From assembly GCA_905479025.1 (NCBI GenBank), contig CAJQKX010000773.1:1-12915 (forward strand): a DNA stretch of 12,915 nucleotides, in the 5' to 3' direction. Below the pieces are notes generated by a model. That model ran no database searches, had not been told where the DNA came from, and saw nothing but the letters and a program-made list of their open reading frames with translations. A program made the translations under genes and the position numbers. Positions within the stretch are counted from its first letter, which is position 1; the number at the start of each line of letters is the position of its first letter. Below, piece after piece: positions 1-7,280 of this stretch. Origin of the DNA: an uncultured Paraglaciecola sp. (GTDB lineage: Bacteria; Pseudomonadota; Gammaproteobacteria; Enterobacterales; Alteromonadaceae).

Positions 1-2
1 CC

Positions 3-2060
3 TACGAGCGCCGAGCCGAGGTTATAAACTACATAGAACAAAAGCATCCAGGGAGAACAGCTAAAATTTTAACCCTAAACACGCTAAGCGGTAAATTGTG
101 CATAAAAGAATGCGGTAAAATCGTGGGAGAATTCTCAGAGCAAGAAGTCAATGAAATAAGCAATACTATTCCCAAGAAATTTGGAGTCGTAGTTCCACTA
201 AAATTAGCCCTAGAAGAGAGTGAAAAATTTGTTGACTGGTCTTCAAGCAACGCAGAAGTTTTTAACATAGCTTTGAAGCTCGAAGGCTTAAATAAAAACA
301 CTGGAGTCCATCCAAGCGGAATAGCGATTTGTTTTGATAAAATTACAGACATATGCCCAATCCAAACTTCCAATGATGGAGCTTTAGTTACTGGGTACGA
401 TATGAATTGGGTTTCAGAGCTAATGGTTAAGTTTGATATTCTTGGACTAAGAACATTGAGTGTTATTTATGATGTGTGCAAGAGTTTAAATATTAATTGC
501 TCAGATATAGATTTAAGTGACGAAAAAATATATGAGCCGCTTCAATCCCTGACCGCGCCACACGGATTGTTTCAGTTGGAATCTGATACAAACTTTAGGG
601 TTTGCAAAAAAGTAAAACCAAGAAACCTTGAAGAGCTCAGCGCTGTAGTTGCAATAGGAAGACCTGGAGCTCTTGACTTTCTTGGGGATTATTCAACCTA
701 CCGAGATACAGGAGAAGCTCAAGTAATTCATGAGTTTTTCACAGATATCCTGGAGTACACAGGAGGAATACCGTTATATCAAGAACAATTAATGCAAATG
801 GCAGTTAAGGTAGGATTTACTCTTGATGAGTCTGAGCAATTAAGGAGAATTGTCGGAAAAAAGAAAATAGACCAAATGCCTGAATGGAAAGCTAAAATTG
901 AAGACAAGGTTAAAGAAAAAGATTTACCAAGAGAAGTTGGCGATATCCTGTGGAGAGTTGCAGAAGATAGTGCAAATTACTCTTTTAACAAGTCTCACTC
1001 AATCAGCTATTCGGTTTTGGCTGCATGGACGACACACTTAAAGTTTAAGCACCCCCAGCAATTTTTTCTCTCTCTATTGAAGATGACAAAATATGAACCC
1101 GCGCCTCAAGAAGAAATATCAAAAGTCTCTAAAGAGCTTTCTAGGTTTGGTTTAAAATTATTATCGCCGGACCTCGCAAAATCTGGAATGGATTTTTCCA
1201 TAGAGGGCAAAAATATAAGATTTGGACTTAACAGTATAAAAGGAGTTAGTGAAAAGTCTCTAAAATCTCTTAAAGATTTTAGGTCAAGCGATACACCAAC
1301 GAAGTATGATATATTCTTAGCCGCAAAACAGGCAGGATTAAATATTGGAGTGTTAAGCGCATTGATTCAAGCGGGAGCGCTTGAAAGTAAAGGCTCGAAC
1401 AGATCGCTCATGGTGCTAGAAGCTCAGGCATTCAATCAATTGACAGATAGAGAAAAAAGAAATTTTATATTGCTCGGAGAAGAATATAAATTCAAACTCT
1501 TAAATTGCATAGCTGATGCAAAAAAGGGTGAACTAGTAGGAGATGACGGAAAACCATTAATGAAGGAATCGAGATTTCAAACCTTTAAGAAAAAGTATGA
1601 TGTATATAAATCAATCTATGATAAAAATAAAGAATACGAAGATTTCGCTAACTGGTATTTTGAAACAGAGCTCCTCGGCTATAGTCATAGCTCTAATCTA
1701 AAAAGTTGCTTTGTGGATAGTTACAACTCTTTAAAAGATTCTAGAGACTTAAGAGTTATGGATTCAGATGAAAAAGGAAAATTCATAGGCGTCGTAGAAG
1801 ATTGCATAAAAAGAACCTCAAGAAACGGAAATAAATATATGAAGCTTTCAATAGCGGATGAGTTTGGAAGATACGACGCAATGCTTTTAAATTCAAGAAG
1901 AGGGAATTTTTATGACAGATATTTTGATTCAAAAAATAAAACCCCGCTTAAAAAGAGCATAGTTGTGGCCTTTGGAAGGAAAGGAGAAGATATAGTCTTC
2001 CTTGATTCGTTAAATATAATGAATGAAAAGATATATATGAAAATGTCGGACGTTAAATAA
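3..2060 (+). CDS. dnaE: DNA polymerase III alpha subunit (DnaE type), C-terminal 685 residues, 5'-truncated by window edge
   Basis: This is the replicative C-family DNA polymerase that extends primers at the fork. The frame is open from base 3, so the TTG at 96 is not the true start. The first visible residues (YERRAEVINYIEQKHPG) are the segment that directly follows the PDxDxD motif in DnaE, so two catalytic aspartates lie just off the left edge. The third is present in VKFDILGLRTL (Asp codon 435-437). Other family blocks follow in order: GVHPSGIAI (about 303-329), LFQLES (about 567-584), YQEQLMQMA (about 777-803), RRIVGKKK (about 844-867) and FNKSHSISY (about 984-1010). A helix-hairpin-helix-like stretch (LNSIKGVSEKSL, about 1230) and an OB-fold-like segment (GKFIGVVEDCIKR, about 1779-1817) come next. 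The protein ends soon after the OB fold, so no E. coli-style tau-binding tail is seen, nor an obvious QLxLF clamp motif. AIGRPGAL replaces the common ALxRPGPx, which suggests a divergent phage version rather than a host gene. It is followed 16 bases later by the ClpC-like gene. Confidence 0.93.
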   Translation, partial: YERRAEVINYIEQKHPGRTAKILTLNTLSGKLCIKECGKIVGEFSEQEVNEISNTIPKKFGVVVPLKLALEESEKFVDWSSSNAEVFNIALKLEGLNKNTGVHPSGIAICFDKITDICPIQTSNDGALVTGYDMNWVSELMVKFDILGLRTLSVIYDVCKSLNINCSDIDLSDEKIYEPLQSLTAPHGLFQLESDTNFRVCKKVKPRNLEELSAVVAIGRPGALDFLGDYSTYRDTGEAQVIHEFFTDILEYTGGIPLYQEQLMQMAVKVGFTLDESEQLRRIVGKKKIDQMPEWKAKIEDKVKEKDLPREVGDILWRVAEDSANYSFNKSHSISYSVLAAWTTHLKFKHPQQFFLSLLKMTKYEPAPQEEISKVSKELSRFGLKLLSPDLAKSGMDFSIEGKNIRFGLNSIKGVSEKSLKSLKDFRSSDTPTKYDIFLAAKQAGLNIGVLSALIQAGALESKGSNRSLMVLEAQAFNQLTDREKRNFILLGEEYKFKLLNCIADAKKGELVGDDGKPLMKESRFQTFKKKYDVYKSIYDKNKEYEDFANWYFETELLGYSHSSNLKSCFVDSYNSLKDSRDLRVMDSDEKGKFIGVVEDCIKRTSRNGNKYMKLSIADEFGRYDAMLLNSRRGNFYDRYFDSKNKTPLKKSIVVAFGRKGEDIVFLDSLNIMNEKIYMKMSDVK

Positions 2061-2076
2061 TTTAGAGTGTAAATCA

Positions 2077-4563
2077 ATGAAGATGACGCCAAAACCAAAC
2101 TTTACGCCGCGAGCACAACAGGCAATTAATGAAGCTAAAAAAGTTGCCCAAAAGTACGGAAATGAGTATGTGACCCTAGATCATTTATTTTTCGGAATGG
2201 TCAGCCTGAACGCTGGAATTCTTAGCGAGATACTATTTTTATTACAAATTGATGACGAAAAACTAAAAGAAAAAATAGAAAAATCTCTGTACATTGTTTC
2301 AGAAAACGAAAGCATTCAGTCTTTTTCGCCGGAGGATATAGACTCAGTGTACGACGAACACTTTCACTTAGTGCTAAAAGTATCAGCTTCTATAGCCGAG
2401 AAGCTAGGACATGAATATGTCGGAATAGAGCATATACTACTAGCTTTATTGAAGTACGAAGAATCTAATATACCCGAATACTTTGAATCATTTAACGCTT
2501 CAGAAAATGATATAATATCTCAAGTAAGAGAATATCTTCATATATCAAAAGACTCCGCTGCAGAAAGACACAAAAAAACAAGACCTATAAAAACCAAAAT
2601 AGCCCCAAAAGAACCAAAAATTCAAAACCTAGAAAAATTTGCAACAAACTTAAACGCAATGGCCTTGCAGGGAAAGTTCGATAGTATTATAGGAAAAGAG
2701 TCTGAGATATATGACGTATGTGAAATACTTTGCAGGAGAACAAAAAATAATCCCGTACTATTAGGAGAGCCTGGGGTGGGGAAAACAGCCATAGTTGAAG
2801 GGTTAGCGCAGAATATAACGAAAGGAGAATGTTCTGATTTTCTTATTAGTAAAATTATATATTCCTTGGACCTAGGATCCCTTATAGCTGGAACTAAATA
2901 CAGGGGGCAGTTTGAAGAAAGGTTGAAATTAATCATTGAAGAAGTAAAAAAGAATAAAGATATTATTCTTTTTGTCGATGAAATTCATACCTTAGTTGGG
3001 GCGGGAAGTGCAGAAGGAAGTATGGACGCCGCGAATTTACTAAAGCCCTTGCTCGCAAGAGGAGAAATAAAGTGCATAGGAGCCACTACGCAAGATGAAT
3101 ACAAGAAATCAATATTAAAAGACGGAGCCCTAGACAGAAGGTTTCAAGCTGTAAAGGTCATCGAGCCAACAAAAGAAGAAGCCAGGGAAATAATAAAAGG
3201 AATCAAGCATAAATACGAAGAATTTCATAGTATTCATTACCCAGAAGAGGTGTTAGATTTAGTGATAGACTTGACCTCTAGATATGTACTCGACAAACAA
3301 TTCCCAGATAAAGCAATAGATATACTCGATCAAGCTGGATCAAAAGTTAAAATAAAAAATATCGAAAGACCTCAGGCTGCAAAAGATATTGAACAGAGGC
3401 TAGAAGACCTAGCTTTAAAAGAATCAAGCTTAAGTTCTGAAGATTTTAGCTCTCACTACTCGATACTGCAAGACGAACAGCTTGATTTGCTAGAAAAGTA
3501 TGACGAGATTATATCCAAATGGGCGAAGAAAACAATGAAGTATAAAATATCTGTAAAGAAAAAAGATATATATGAGGTAGTATCCTCTCGAACCGGAGTC
3601 CCTATTTCAGATATCTCAAAGAAAGATTCAGAAAAAATGCTCGGGCTATTCAACAAACTAAATAAAAAAATAGTAGGTCAGAGAGAAGCGCTGCAAGAAA
3701 TTTCAGAATGCATACTTAGATCCAAGTCAGGACTTCAAGACAGCAATAAACCAGTAGGAAGCTTTCTTCTTATTGGAGCCAGCGGAACCGGAAAAACTTA
3801 TACCGCAAAGTGTATAGCGGAATTTATATACGGAGATAAAAATAAGCTTATACAAATAGATATGAGTGAATTTTCTGAAAAAATATCGGCAAGTAGGCTA
3901 ATTGGCGCGTCTCCAGGATATGTCGGCTATGAAGAAGGAGGAGAGTTAACAGAGAAAGTCAGAAGAAATCCTTACAGCGTTGTTCTATTTGACGAAGTCG
4001 AAAAGGCTCACCCAGAAGTTTTAAACATATTACTGCAAATTTTAGAAGAAGGATCGGTAACAGATAACTCGGGAAGAAAAATCAACTTCGCTAATTGCAC
4101 AATTATATTAACAGGTAATATTGGTAGTGAAAAAGTTGCAAAACCATATATCGGGTTTGGAGAAAAATCGAGCCCCACGAAAGACATGGAAAAGCTTAAA
4201 GAAGAACTAAAGACCTTCTTTAGGCCTGAATTCCTAAATAGATTAAATGAGATAATTTTATTTAAAAACTTCTCCACAAAGGATATTCAAGACATAACCA
4301 AAATAGAAATCAATCACTTATCAAGCAAACTTTCTTGCAAGAAAATAAAGCTTTCTATTACCCCTAAGGTATGCAAACTTATAGCAGAGAAAGCTGAAGA
4401 AGAAAAAATGGGAGCAAGACCAATAAAAAGATTAATTCAGAAGAATATAGAAAATAAACTATCTAAACTAATTTTAAGTAAAGAATTAAAAGAAAATCAA
4501 GAAATAAAATTTTCAGTCTTGAAAGATTCTATTGTATATAATATTACGGAAGGATTGGCTTAA
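2077..4563 (+). CDS. clpC: ClpC-type AAA+ unfoldase/chaperone with intact ClpP-docking tripeptide
   Basis: An 828-residue Hsp100 protein that should form a hexamer, unfold proteins and thread them through its pore using ATP. Domains: two Clp N-repeats (about 9-72 and 95-155); D1 AAA+ with Walker A GEPGVGKT (230-237), pore loop KYRG (274-277), Walker B ILFVDE (297-302) and arginine fingers R354/R355; a short single-wing middle domain (about 430-485); D2 with Walker A GASGTGKT (567-574), pore loop GYVG (614-617), Walker B VVLFDE (635-640), arginine finger R722 and sensor-2 GAR (779-781). The short middle domain and overall length fit ClpC, not ClpB. F457 in SEDF aligns by eye with the ClpC middle-domain Phe that holds the resting state. 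IGF at 692-694 sits where ClpC carries its ClpP-binding tripeptide, so partnership with a host ClpP is inferred; no clpP is in the window. The ATG at 2077 has a weak GAGTG upstream; the ATG at 2083 is an alternative start. The 3' end overlaps the opposing gene by 20 bases. Confidence 0.93.
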   Translation: MKMTPKPNFTPRAQQAINEAKKVAQKYGNEYVTLDHLFFGMVSLNAGILSEILFLLQIDDEKLKEKIEKSLYIVSENESIQSFSPEDIDSVYDEHFHLVLKVSASIAEKLGHEYVGIEHILLALLKYEESNIPEYFESFNASENDIISQVREYLHISKDSAAERHKKTRPIKTKIAPKEPKIQNLEKFATNLNAMALQGKFDSIIGKESEIYDVCEILCRRTKNNPVLLGEPGVGKTAIVEGLAQNITKGECSDFLISKIIYSLDLGSLIAGTKYRGQFEERLKLIIEEVKKNKDIILFVDEIHTLVGAGSAEGSMDAANLLKPLLARGEIKCIGATTQDEYKKSILKDGALDRRFQAVKVIEPTKEEAREIIKGIKHKYEEFHSIHYPEEVLDLVIDLTSRYVLDKQFPDKAIDILDQAGSKVKIKNIERPQAAKDIEQRLEDLALKESSLSSEDFSSHYSILQDEQLDLLEKYDEIISKWAKKTMKYKISVKKKDIYEVVSSRTGVPISDISKKDSEKMLGLFNKLNKKIVGQREALQEISECILRSKSGLQDSNKPVGSFLLIGASGTGKTYTAKCIAEFIYGDKNKLIQIDMSEFSEKISASRLIGASPGYVGYEEGGELTEKVRRNPYSVVLFDEVEKAHPEVLNILLQILEEGSVTDNSGRKINFANCTIILTGNIGSEKVAKPYIGFGEKSSPTKDMEKLKEELKTFFRPEFLNRLNEIILFKNFSTKDIQDITKIEINHLSSKLSCKKIKLSITPKVCKLIAEKAEEEKMGARPIKRLIQKNIENKLSKLILSKELKENQEIKFSVLKDSIVYNITEGLA

Positions 4564-5038
4564 CAGGGTCAGGTAGCTCTGGTTCTTTAACCTCCATGGG
4601 GTCTTCAAATTTTTCTCCTGGATTCTGTTGGTTGGCAGAGTCTTTTTGATTATCATTATAAATTGACATGCAAGCTCCAAAACGATCAGCCTGAACAGGA
4701 TACCTCTTTTTCATATTGGCATCAAGTATACAGCGCGTAACAAATTGATCTCCCCCTTCTTGAGCTACAGGAACTGGAAACCTTTTATCTTGATTGGATA
4801 AGAAATTATTCTTTTCATTCTCAGGAGTTTCTTCTTTTTTATTGGGAAATATTTCCTCGTATTCAATAAATCGCATAGCTTCGTCAATTAATTCGTAGGC
4901 TTGAGTTATATTTTTCTTTACCCAATCGTCGAGAGAAGGCTTTTCCTTCAAAGATTCATACATGATTCTTGCTTTTTTCCAAATATGAAATAATTCGGAT
5001 TTCACTTTTTTAGTGTCATTTTCAGATAATTCGCTCAT
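4544..5038 (-). CDS. Conserved phage head/neck-associated protein, function unknown (164 aa)
   Basis: Last gene of the minus-strand cluster. Residues about 8-61 look like two helices (ending DDWVKKNITQAYELIDEAMRFIEYEE in form, split here as DDWVKKNITQAY and ELIDEAMRFIEY). The centre is charged and disordered. Residues 99-128 contain FVTRCILD followed by YPVQADRFGACMSIY, with cysteines C103 and C123 about 20 apart. A Cys-x-n-(Y/F)P-x-Q-R-x-x-x-C pattern of this kind recurs in phage head proteins; that is recalled family knowledge, not a search. The tail is Pro/Glu rich. AGGTG upstream of the ATG at 5038 overlaps the stop of the preceding gene, supporting this start. The position after capsid genes suggests a structural or assembly role, but no specific function can be given. 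Its last 20 bases lie antisense to the clpC 3' end. Confidence 0.8.
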   Translation of the reverse strand: MSELSENDTKKVKSELFHIWKKARIMYESLKEKPSLDDWVKKNITQAYELIDEAMRFIEYEEIFPNKKEETPENEKNNFLSNQDKRFPVPVAQEGGDQFVTRCILDANMKKRYPVQADRFGACMSIYNDNQKDSANQQNPGEKFEDPMEVKEPELPDPVKPILP

Positions 5039-5055
5039 AATTACATTTACACCTA

Positions 5056-5574
5056 TTAATTAGAATATTCGTCAAGGCTTGATCCTTGATTAGTTGAAGG
5101 AGAGTCCTTGCCTACTACTTGACTTGGCTTGGCGCCATACAAGTTATATGCATAAACAAGGTCTTTGATTCTTTCTTGAGATTTAGCATATGCGTCAAGA
5201 TACGATTTAGCAGTAACATTTTTATTGGTTCTTTGAATCATAGAGTCTCCCTCTCGGATTACCTGAAAGTCAGAATCTCCATTGCTGCCATCTATCCCCC
5301 TAAGAACTCTCCTGTGGGCCTTCCTGTTATATTCAGAGATATACATCTCTTTAAGTATTGACTGTTCCTCCAGATTTAAACCTTCGGGACTTTCTCCGCT
5401 AAAGCAAGTAAATATTAAGTTGTTTAGCTCGCCCAAATGACCTTCTAGCCAACCAGATATTAAACCTACTTCTGCGTTTCTAACTTCCCCATGAGAATGA
5501 AATCCAATCTCTTGGTCGTAGATATTTACAGCCAATTTGCCTAGGTTTGTATCTGGGAACAGATCGTGTGCCAT
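5056..5574 (-). CDS. Probable head-completion/neck protein, unrecognised family (172 aa)
   Basis: I do not firmly recognise this protein. The first 145 residues appear mostly helical: residues 35-95 (EVGLISGWLEGHLGELNNLI, then an acidic segment and a basic EYNRKAHRRVLRG) alternate hydrophobic and charged positions like the helical bundle of head-tail adaptor proteins. Residues 123-147 form another amphipathic helix. The C-terminal 25 residues are Ser/Gly/Asn-rich and likely disordered. There is no signal peptide, membrane segment or catalytic motif. The ATG at 5574 lies one base after the stop of the preceding gene, so translation is probably coupled. The neighbourhood (after the capsid gene, between two other small proteins) makes an adaptor or neck role plausible, but that is inferred from position and predicted helices only. 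Confidence 0.75.
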   Translation of the reverse strand: MAHDLFPDTNLGKLAVNIYDQEIGFHSHGEVRNAEVGLISGWLEGHLGELNNLIFTCFSGESPEGLNLEEQSILKEMYISEYNRKAHRRVLRGIDGSNGDSDFQVIREGDSMIQRTNKNVTAKSYLDAYAKSQERIKDLVYAYNLYGAKPSQVVGKDSPSTNQGSSLDEYSN

Positions 5575-5575
5575 T

Positions 5576-5995
5576 TTAATTATTCAAGAAATCTATAACC
5601 TTTGAATGCTGTGGGTTAGAAGGGTCAAGCTTAACTGGTTCTCCCATAACTTGAACACTACCTTTTCCGTGAAGGCTAGAATCAAATGCTCTTTTTATTT
5701 TATTTTTTAATACCGTTTTATTTCCAGAAGGGAAAACTCCAACTTTCACAGCAAAGGATTGAAGATCTGTAAGATTCATGTCTTGCAACATGTCAGCGAA
5801 TACGCGTTTATCATTTGTCTTGAATGGATTGATCTTTGCAATCCCTAAAATGTCCTCAAGTTCGCGTGCCTTAGCGACTTGATCTTCATAGCTTTTACCG
5901 TTTGTTTGTTGAAGATTGTCAAGTTTACTTTTCTTTTCTGTAGAAGTTTTTTTCGAAGAAGTAGACCTGCTCGATTTTGTTTTTTTGTTTGCCAT
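5576..5995 (-). CDS. Small basic protein with SAP-like DNA-binding motif (139 aa)
   Basis: The first 25 residues are almost entirely Lys, Ser and Thr, typical of a flexible nucleic-acid-binding tail. A helical stretch follows (about 36-52). Residues 74-105 read LTDLQSFAVKVGVFPSGNK then VLKNKIKRAF, which matches the SAP helix-extended-helix pattern (Leu-x-x-Leu/Phe, hydrophobic-Gly, xxSGxKxxLxxxI). SAP motifs bind DNA in many nuclear and phage proteins; here the match is by eye. It is the first gene after the capsid terminator, with Shine-Dalgarno-like AAAGG eight bases before the ATG at 5995. A role at the head interior or neck, touching packaged DNA, is inferred. A small regulatory DNA-binding protein is the alternative. 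Confidence 0.78.
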   Translation of the reverse strand: MANKKTKSSRSTSSKKTSTEKKSKLDNLQQTNGKSYEDQVAKARELEDILGIAKINPFKTNDKRVFADMLQDMNLTDLQSFAVKVGVFPSGNKTVLKNKIKRAFDSSLHGKGSVQVMGEPVKLDPSNPQHSKVIDFLNN

Positions 5996-6049
5996 AATTT
6001 ATACCTTTTTCCTTATAGGGTTATACACTAATATATAGTAAATTGATAA
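5996..6049 (-). promoter_or_regulatory. Leader of the 139-aa gene: RBS and possible sigma70-like promoter
   Basis: On the minus strand AAAAAGG (6004-6010) lies eight bases before the ATG, a good ribosome-binding site; a second AAGGA lies at 6010-6014. Farther up, TTATCA (6044-6049) and TATAAC (6020-6025) are 18 bases apart and could be -35/-10 boxes. They lie directly downstream of the terminator, where a new promoter would be needed. AT-rich DNA gives such boxes by chance, so the promoter part is weak and the RBS part is good. Confidence 0.35.
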
Positions 6050-6082
6050 AATAAAAAATCCACCCCAGTTTCCTGAGGTGGA
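6045..6082 (-). terminator. Intrinsic terminator after the capsid gene
   Basis: Read on the minus strand, TCCACCTCAG (6073-6082) pairs with CTGGGGTGGA (6059-6068) across a GAAA tetraloop (6069-6072), followed at once by TTTTTTATTTT. The stem is 10 bp with a single G-U wobble. On the plus strand that pair becomes a C-A mismatch and there is no T-run on that side, so the element is directional for the minus strand. It begins about 28 bases past the capsid stop and separates capsid transcription from the three small downstream genes, or attenuates it. Confidence 0.88.
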
Positions 6083-6110
6083 CATTTTATAAAACGTTAA
6101 TTTGTTTAAA

Positions 6111-7259
6111 TTAAACGATAAGACCAAGTAACACACGGTCATCGATGATCATTCGGCCTTCTTCAATAGAGCCATAATAACCAATCTTTGATTGACGTGT
6201 TACAAATTGATCGTCGGATACAAGACTAAACTCATCTCCGGACTCGGAATCGGTAGCTACTGCACGAATCATTGATTCACGACTAAGGTCGACACCAACA
6301 AGAATTTGTTCTCCGTCTGTACCTCCGTCAAACACTGCTGGATTAGATGATCCGCTAGCGTAGTGATCGGCATACTTTGTGGTGTCTGCAGCGACGTCAA
6401 ATACGTCGTTCCATTTTTGACCAGCGCCCATTTCGTTATATTCCTGAATGGATACGCCATAGAACTCAGGAATGCCAGCGCTATTAAAAATAGCGTCACG
6501 CATACTGTCTGTTCCTGCAATGCCATCTCCATCAGTAGGTGCGCCACCAGCGCCTCCACGACTATTAATCGGATTGTAAGCTAGCCCACGAATTTCTTCT
6601 ACAATTTCAGGAGAAACAAGAAGATCTGTAATTCCACGACCACGACGCTCAGCAGGAGTTCCTCCGGTCCAAGAAGTATTAATTCTTTTCGCTTTGGTGA
6701 ACAACTTGTTAAGGTCGGAAAGTAAGAACCGTCCTGATTGAGCAGAACGCATAACGTGTTTTTCGCTATTTGTTGTAGCGTTAGCCAATGCAGTCATGAT
6801 CATGCTGGCAGAAGTTTTCTCTTGTTTGAGAAGAATTTCTTGAGCCATGCGTGTGAATGTCTTGCTGACTACATCAAGTCTAGAACGAGAAGCATAACGC
6901 TTGTCGAAACTCAATGCGCTATCGAGAGTATAAGTTGTGAACTTAAGCTCGCTTTGTGATGGAGCGACTTGGTTGGTAGGAAGTCCGCCAGGAACTGATT
7001 GACTCCAAACTTGAATGTAATCTTCGTCAGTCATATCGTGATAAAGATCCAATGGAATACTTGGACTCTCTTCGCTGTTAAACTGAAGACTAGTAAACAT
7101 GTTACTTACAGTAGGAGCTGTGTTAACAACTTCTGCTAAAACTGGACCAATAAATTCAGCCAATGCAGTTTGAGCTTCGTAAGCTACGTCTCTATTCTTT
7201 GAAGCCATAGCTTTAATAAGCTCGACTTGCTCGGGTGTTCTATCTAAAGTAATTTTCAT
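6111..7259 (-). CDS. Major capsid protein, HK97-fold candidate (382 aa)
   Basis: It likely forms the hexamers and pentamers of the icosahedral head. It has the composition and order of HK97-type capsid proteins: an N-terminal helix (about 7-48, ending AEFIGPVLAEVVNTAP), a strand-rich E-loop-like section (about 58-120), a long spine-helix candidate (about 128-160, SKTFTRMAQEILLKQEKTSA), a P-domain segment GITDLLVSPEIVEEIR (209-224) and a C-terminal strand region (KIGYYGSIEEGRM then DDRVLLGLIV). The length is usual for the family. It lacks a long N-terminal delta domain, consistent with a separate scaffold encoded two genes upstream. The start is supported by a strong AAGAAAGGA site 11 bases upstream, the best RBS in the window, as expected for the most abundant virion protein. 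A terminator follows the stop. The identification rests on context plus general fold signs, not a database match. Confidence 0.82.
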   Translation of the reverse strand: MKITLDRTPEQVELIKAMASKNRDVAYEAQTALAEFIGPVLAEVVNTAPTVSNMFTSLQFNSEESPSIPLDLYHDMTDEDYIQVWSQSVPGGLPTNQVAPSQSELKFTTYTLDSALSFDKRYASRSRLDVVSKTFTRMAQEILLKQEKTSASMIMTALANATTNSEKHVMRSAQSGRFLLSDLNKLFTKAKRINTSWTGGTPAERRGRGITDLLVSPEIVEEIRGLAYNPINSRGGAGGAPTDGDGIAGTDSMRDAIFNSAGIPEFYGVSIQEYNEMGAGQKWNDVFDVAADTTKYADHYASGSSNPAVFDGGTDGEQILVGVDLSRESMIRAVATDSESGDEFSLVSDDQFVTRQSKIGYYGSIEEGRMIIDDRVLLGLIV

Positions 7260-7270
7260 TTTTTTAAATT

Positions 7271-7280
7271 TCCTTTCTTA
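7271..7280 (-). promoter_or_regulatory. Strong ribosome-binding site of the capsid gene
   Basis: The minus strand reads TAAGAAAGGA: the TAA is the stop codon of the preceding gene and AAGGA is the Shine-Dalgarno core, 11 bases before the capsid ATG. Terminating ribosomes are thus placed directly on the capsid start, and this site is clearly stronger than those of the other late genes. Confidence 0.7.

Noticed and set aside
96..2060. dnaE starting at the TTG at 96
   Set aside because: The residues before it are conserved polymerase sequence in the same open frame from base 3.
4496..4530. Weak hairpin (TTTCA-AGAC-TGAAA on the minus strand) followed by ATTTTATTT, as a terminator of the late operon
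   Set aside because: Only five base pairs with no G-C rich stem, inside the clpC coding region; likely chance in AT-rich DNA.
4578..4600. GGTT-CTTT-AACC inverted repeat as a terminator for clpC
   Set aside because: A four-base stem with no following T-run; it lies in coding sequence of the opposing gene.
5996..6003. TATAAATT as a T4-like late promoter
   Set aside because: It directly abuts the ATG, which would leave almost no leader, and it serves as the spacer of a good ribosome-binding site.
6269..6584. Overlapping frames on both strands within the capsid gene
   Set aside because: Composition is unlike a protein of the neighbourhood; they are shadows of the capsid frame.
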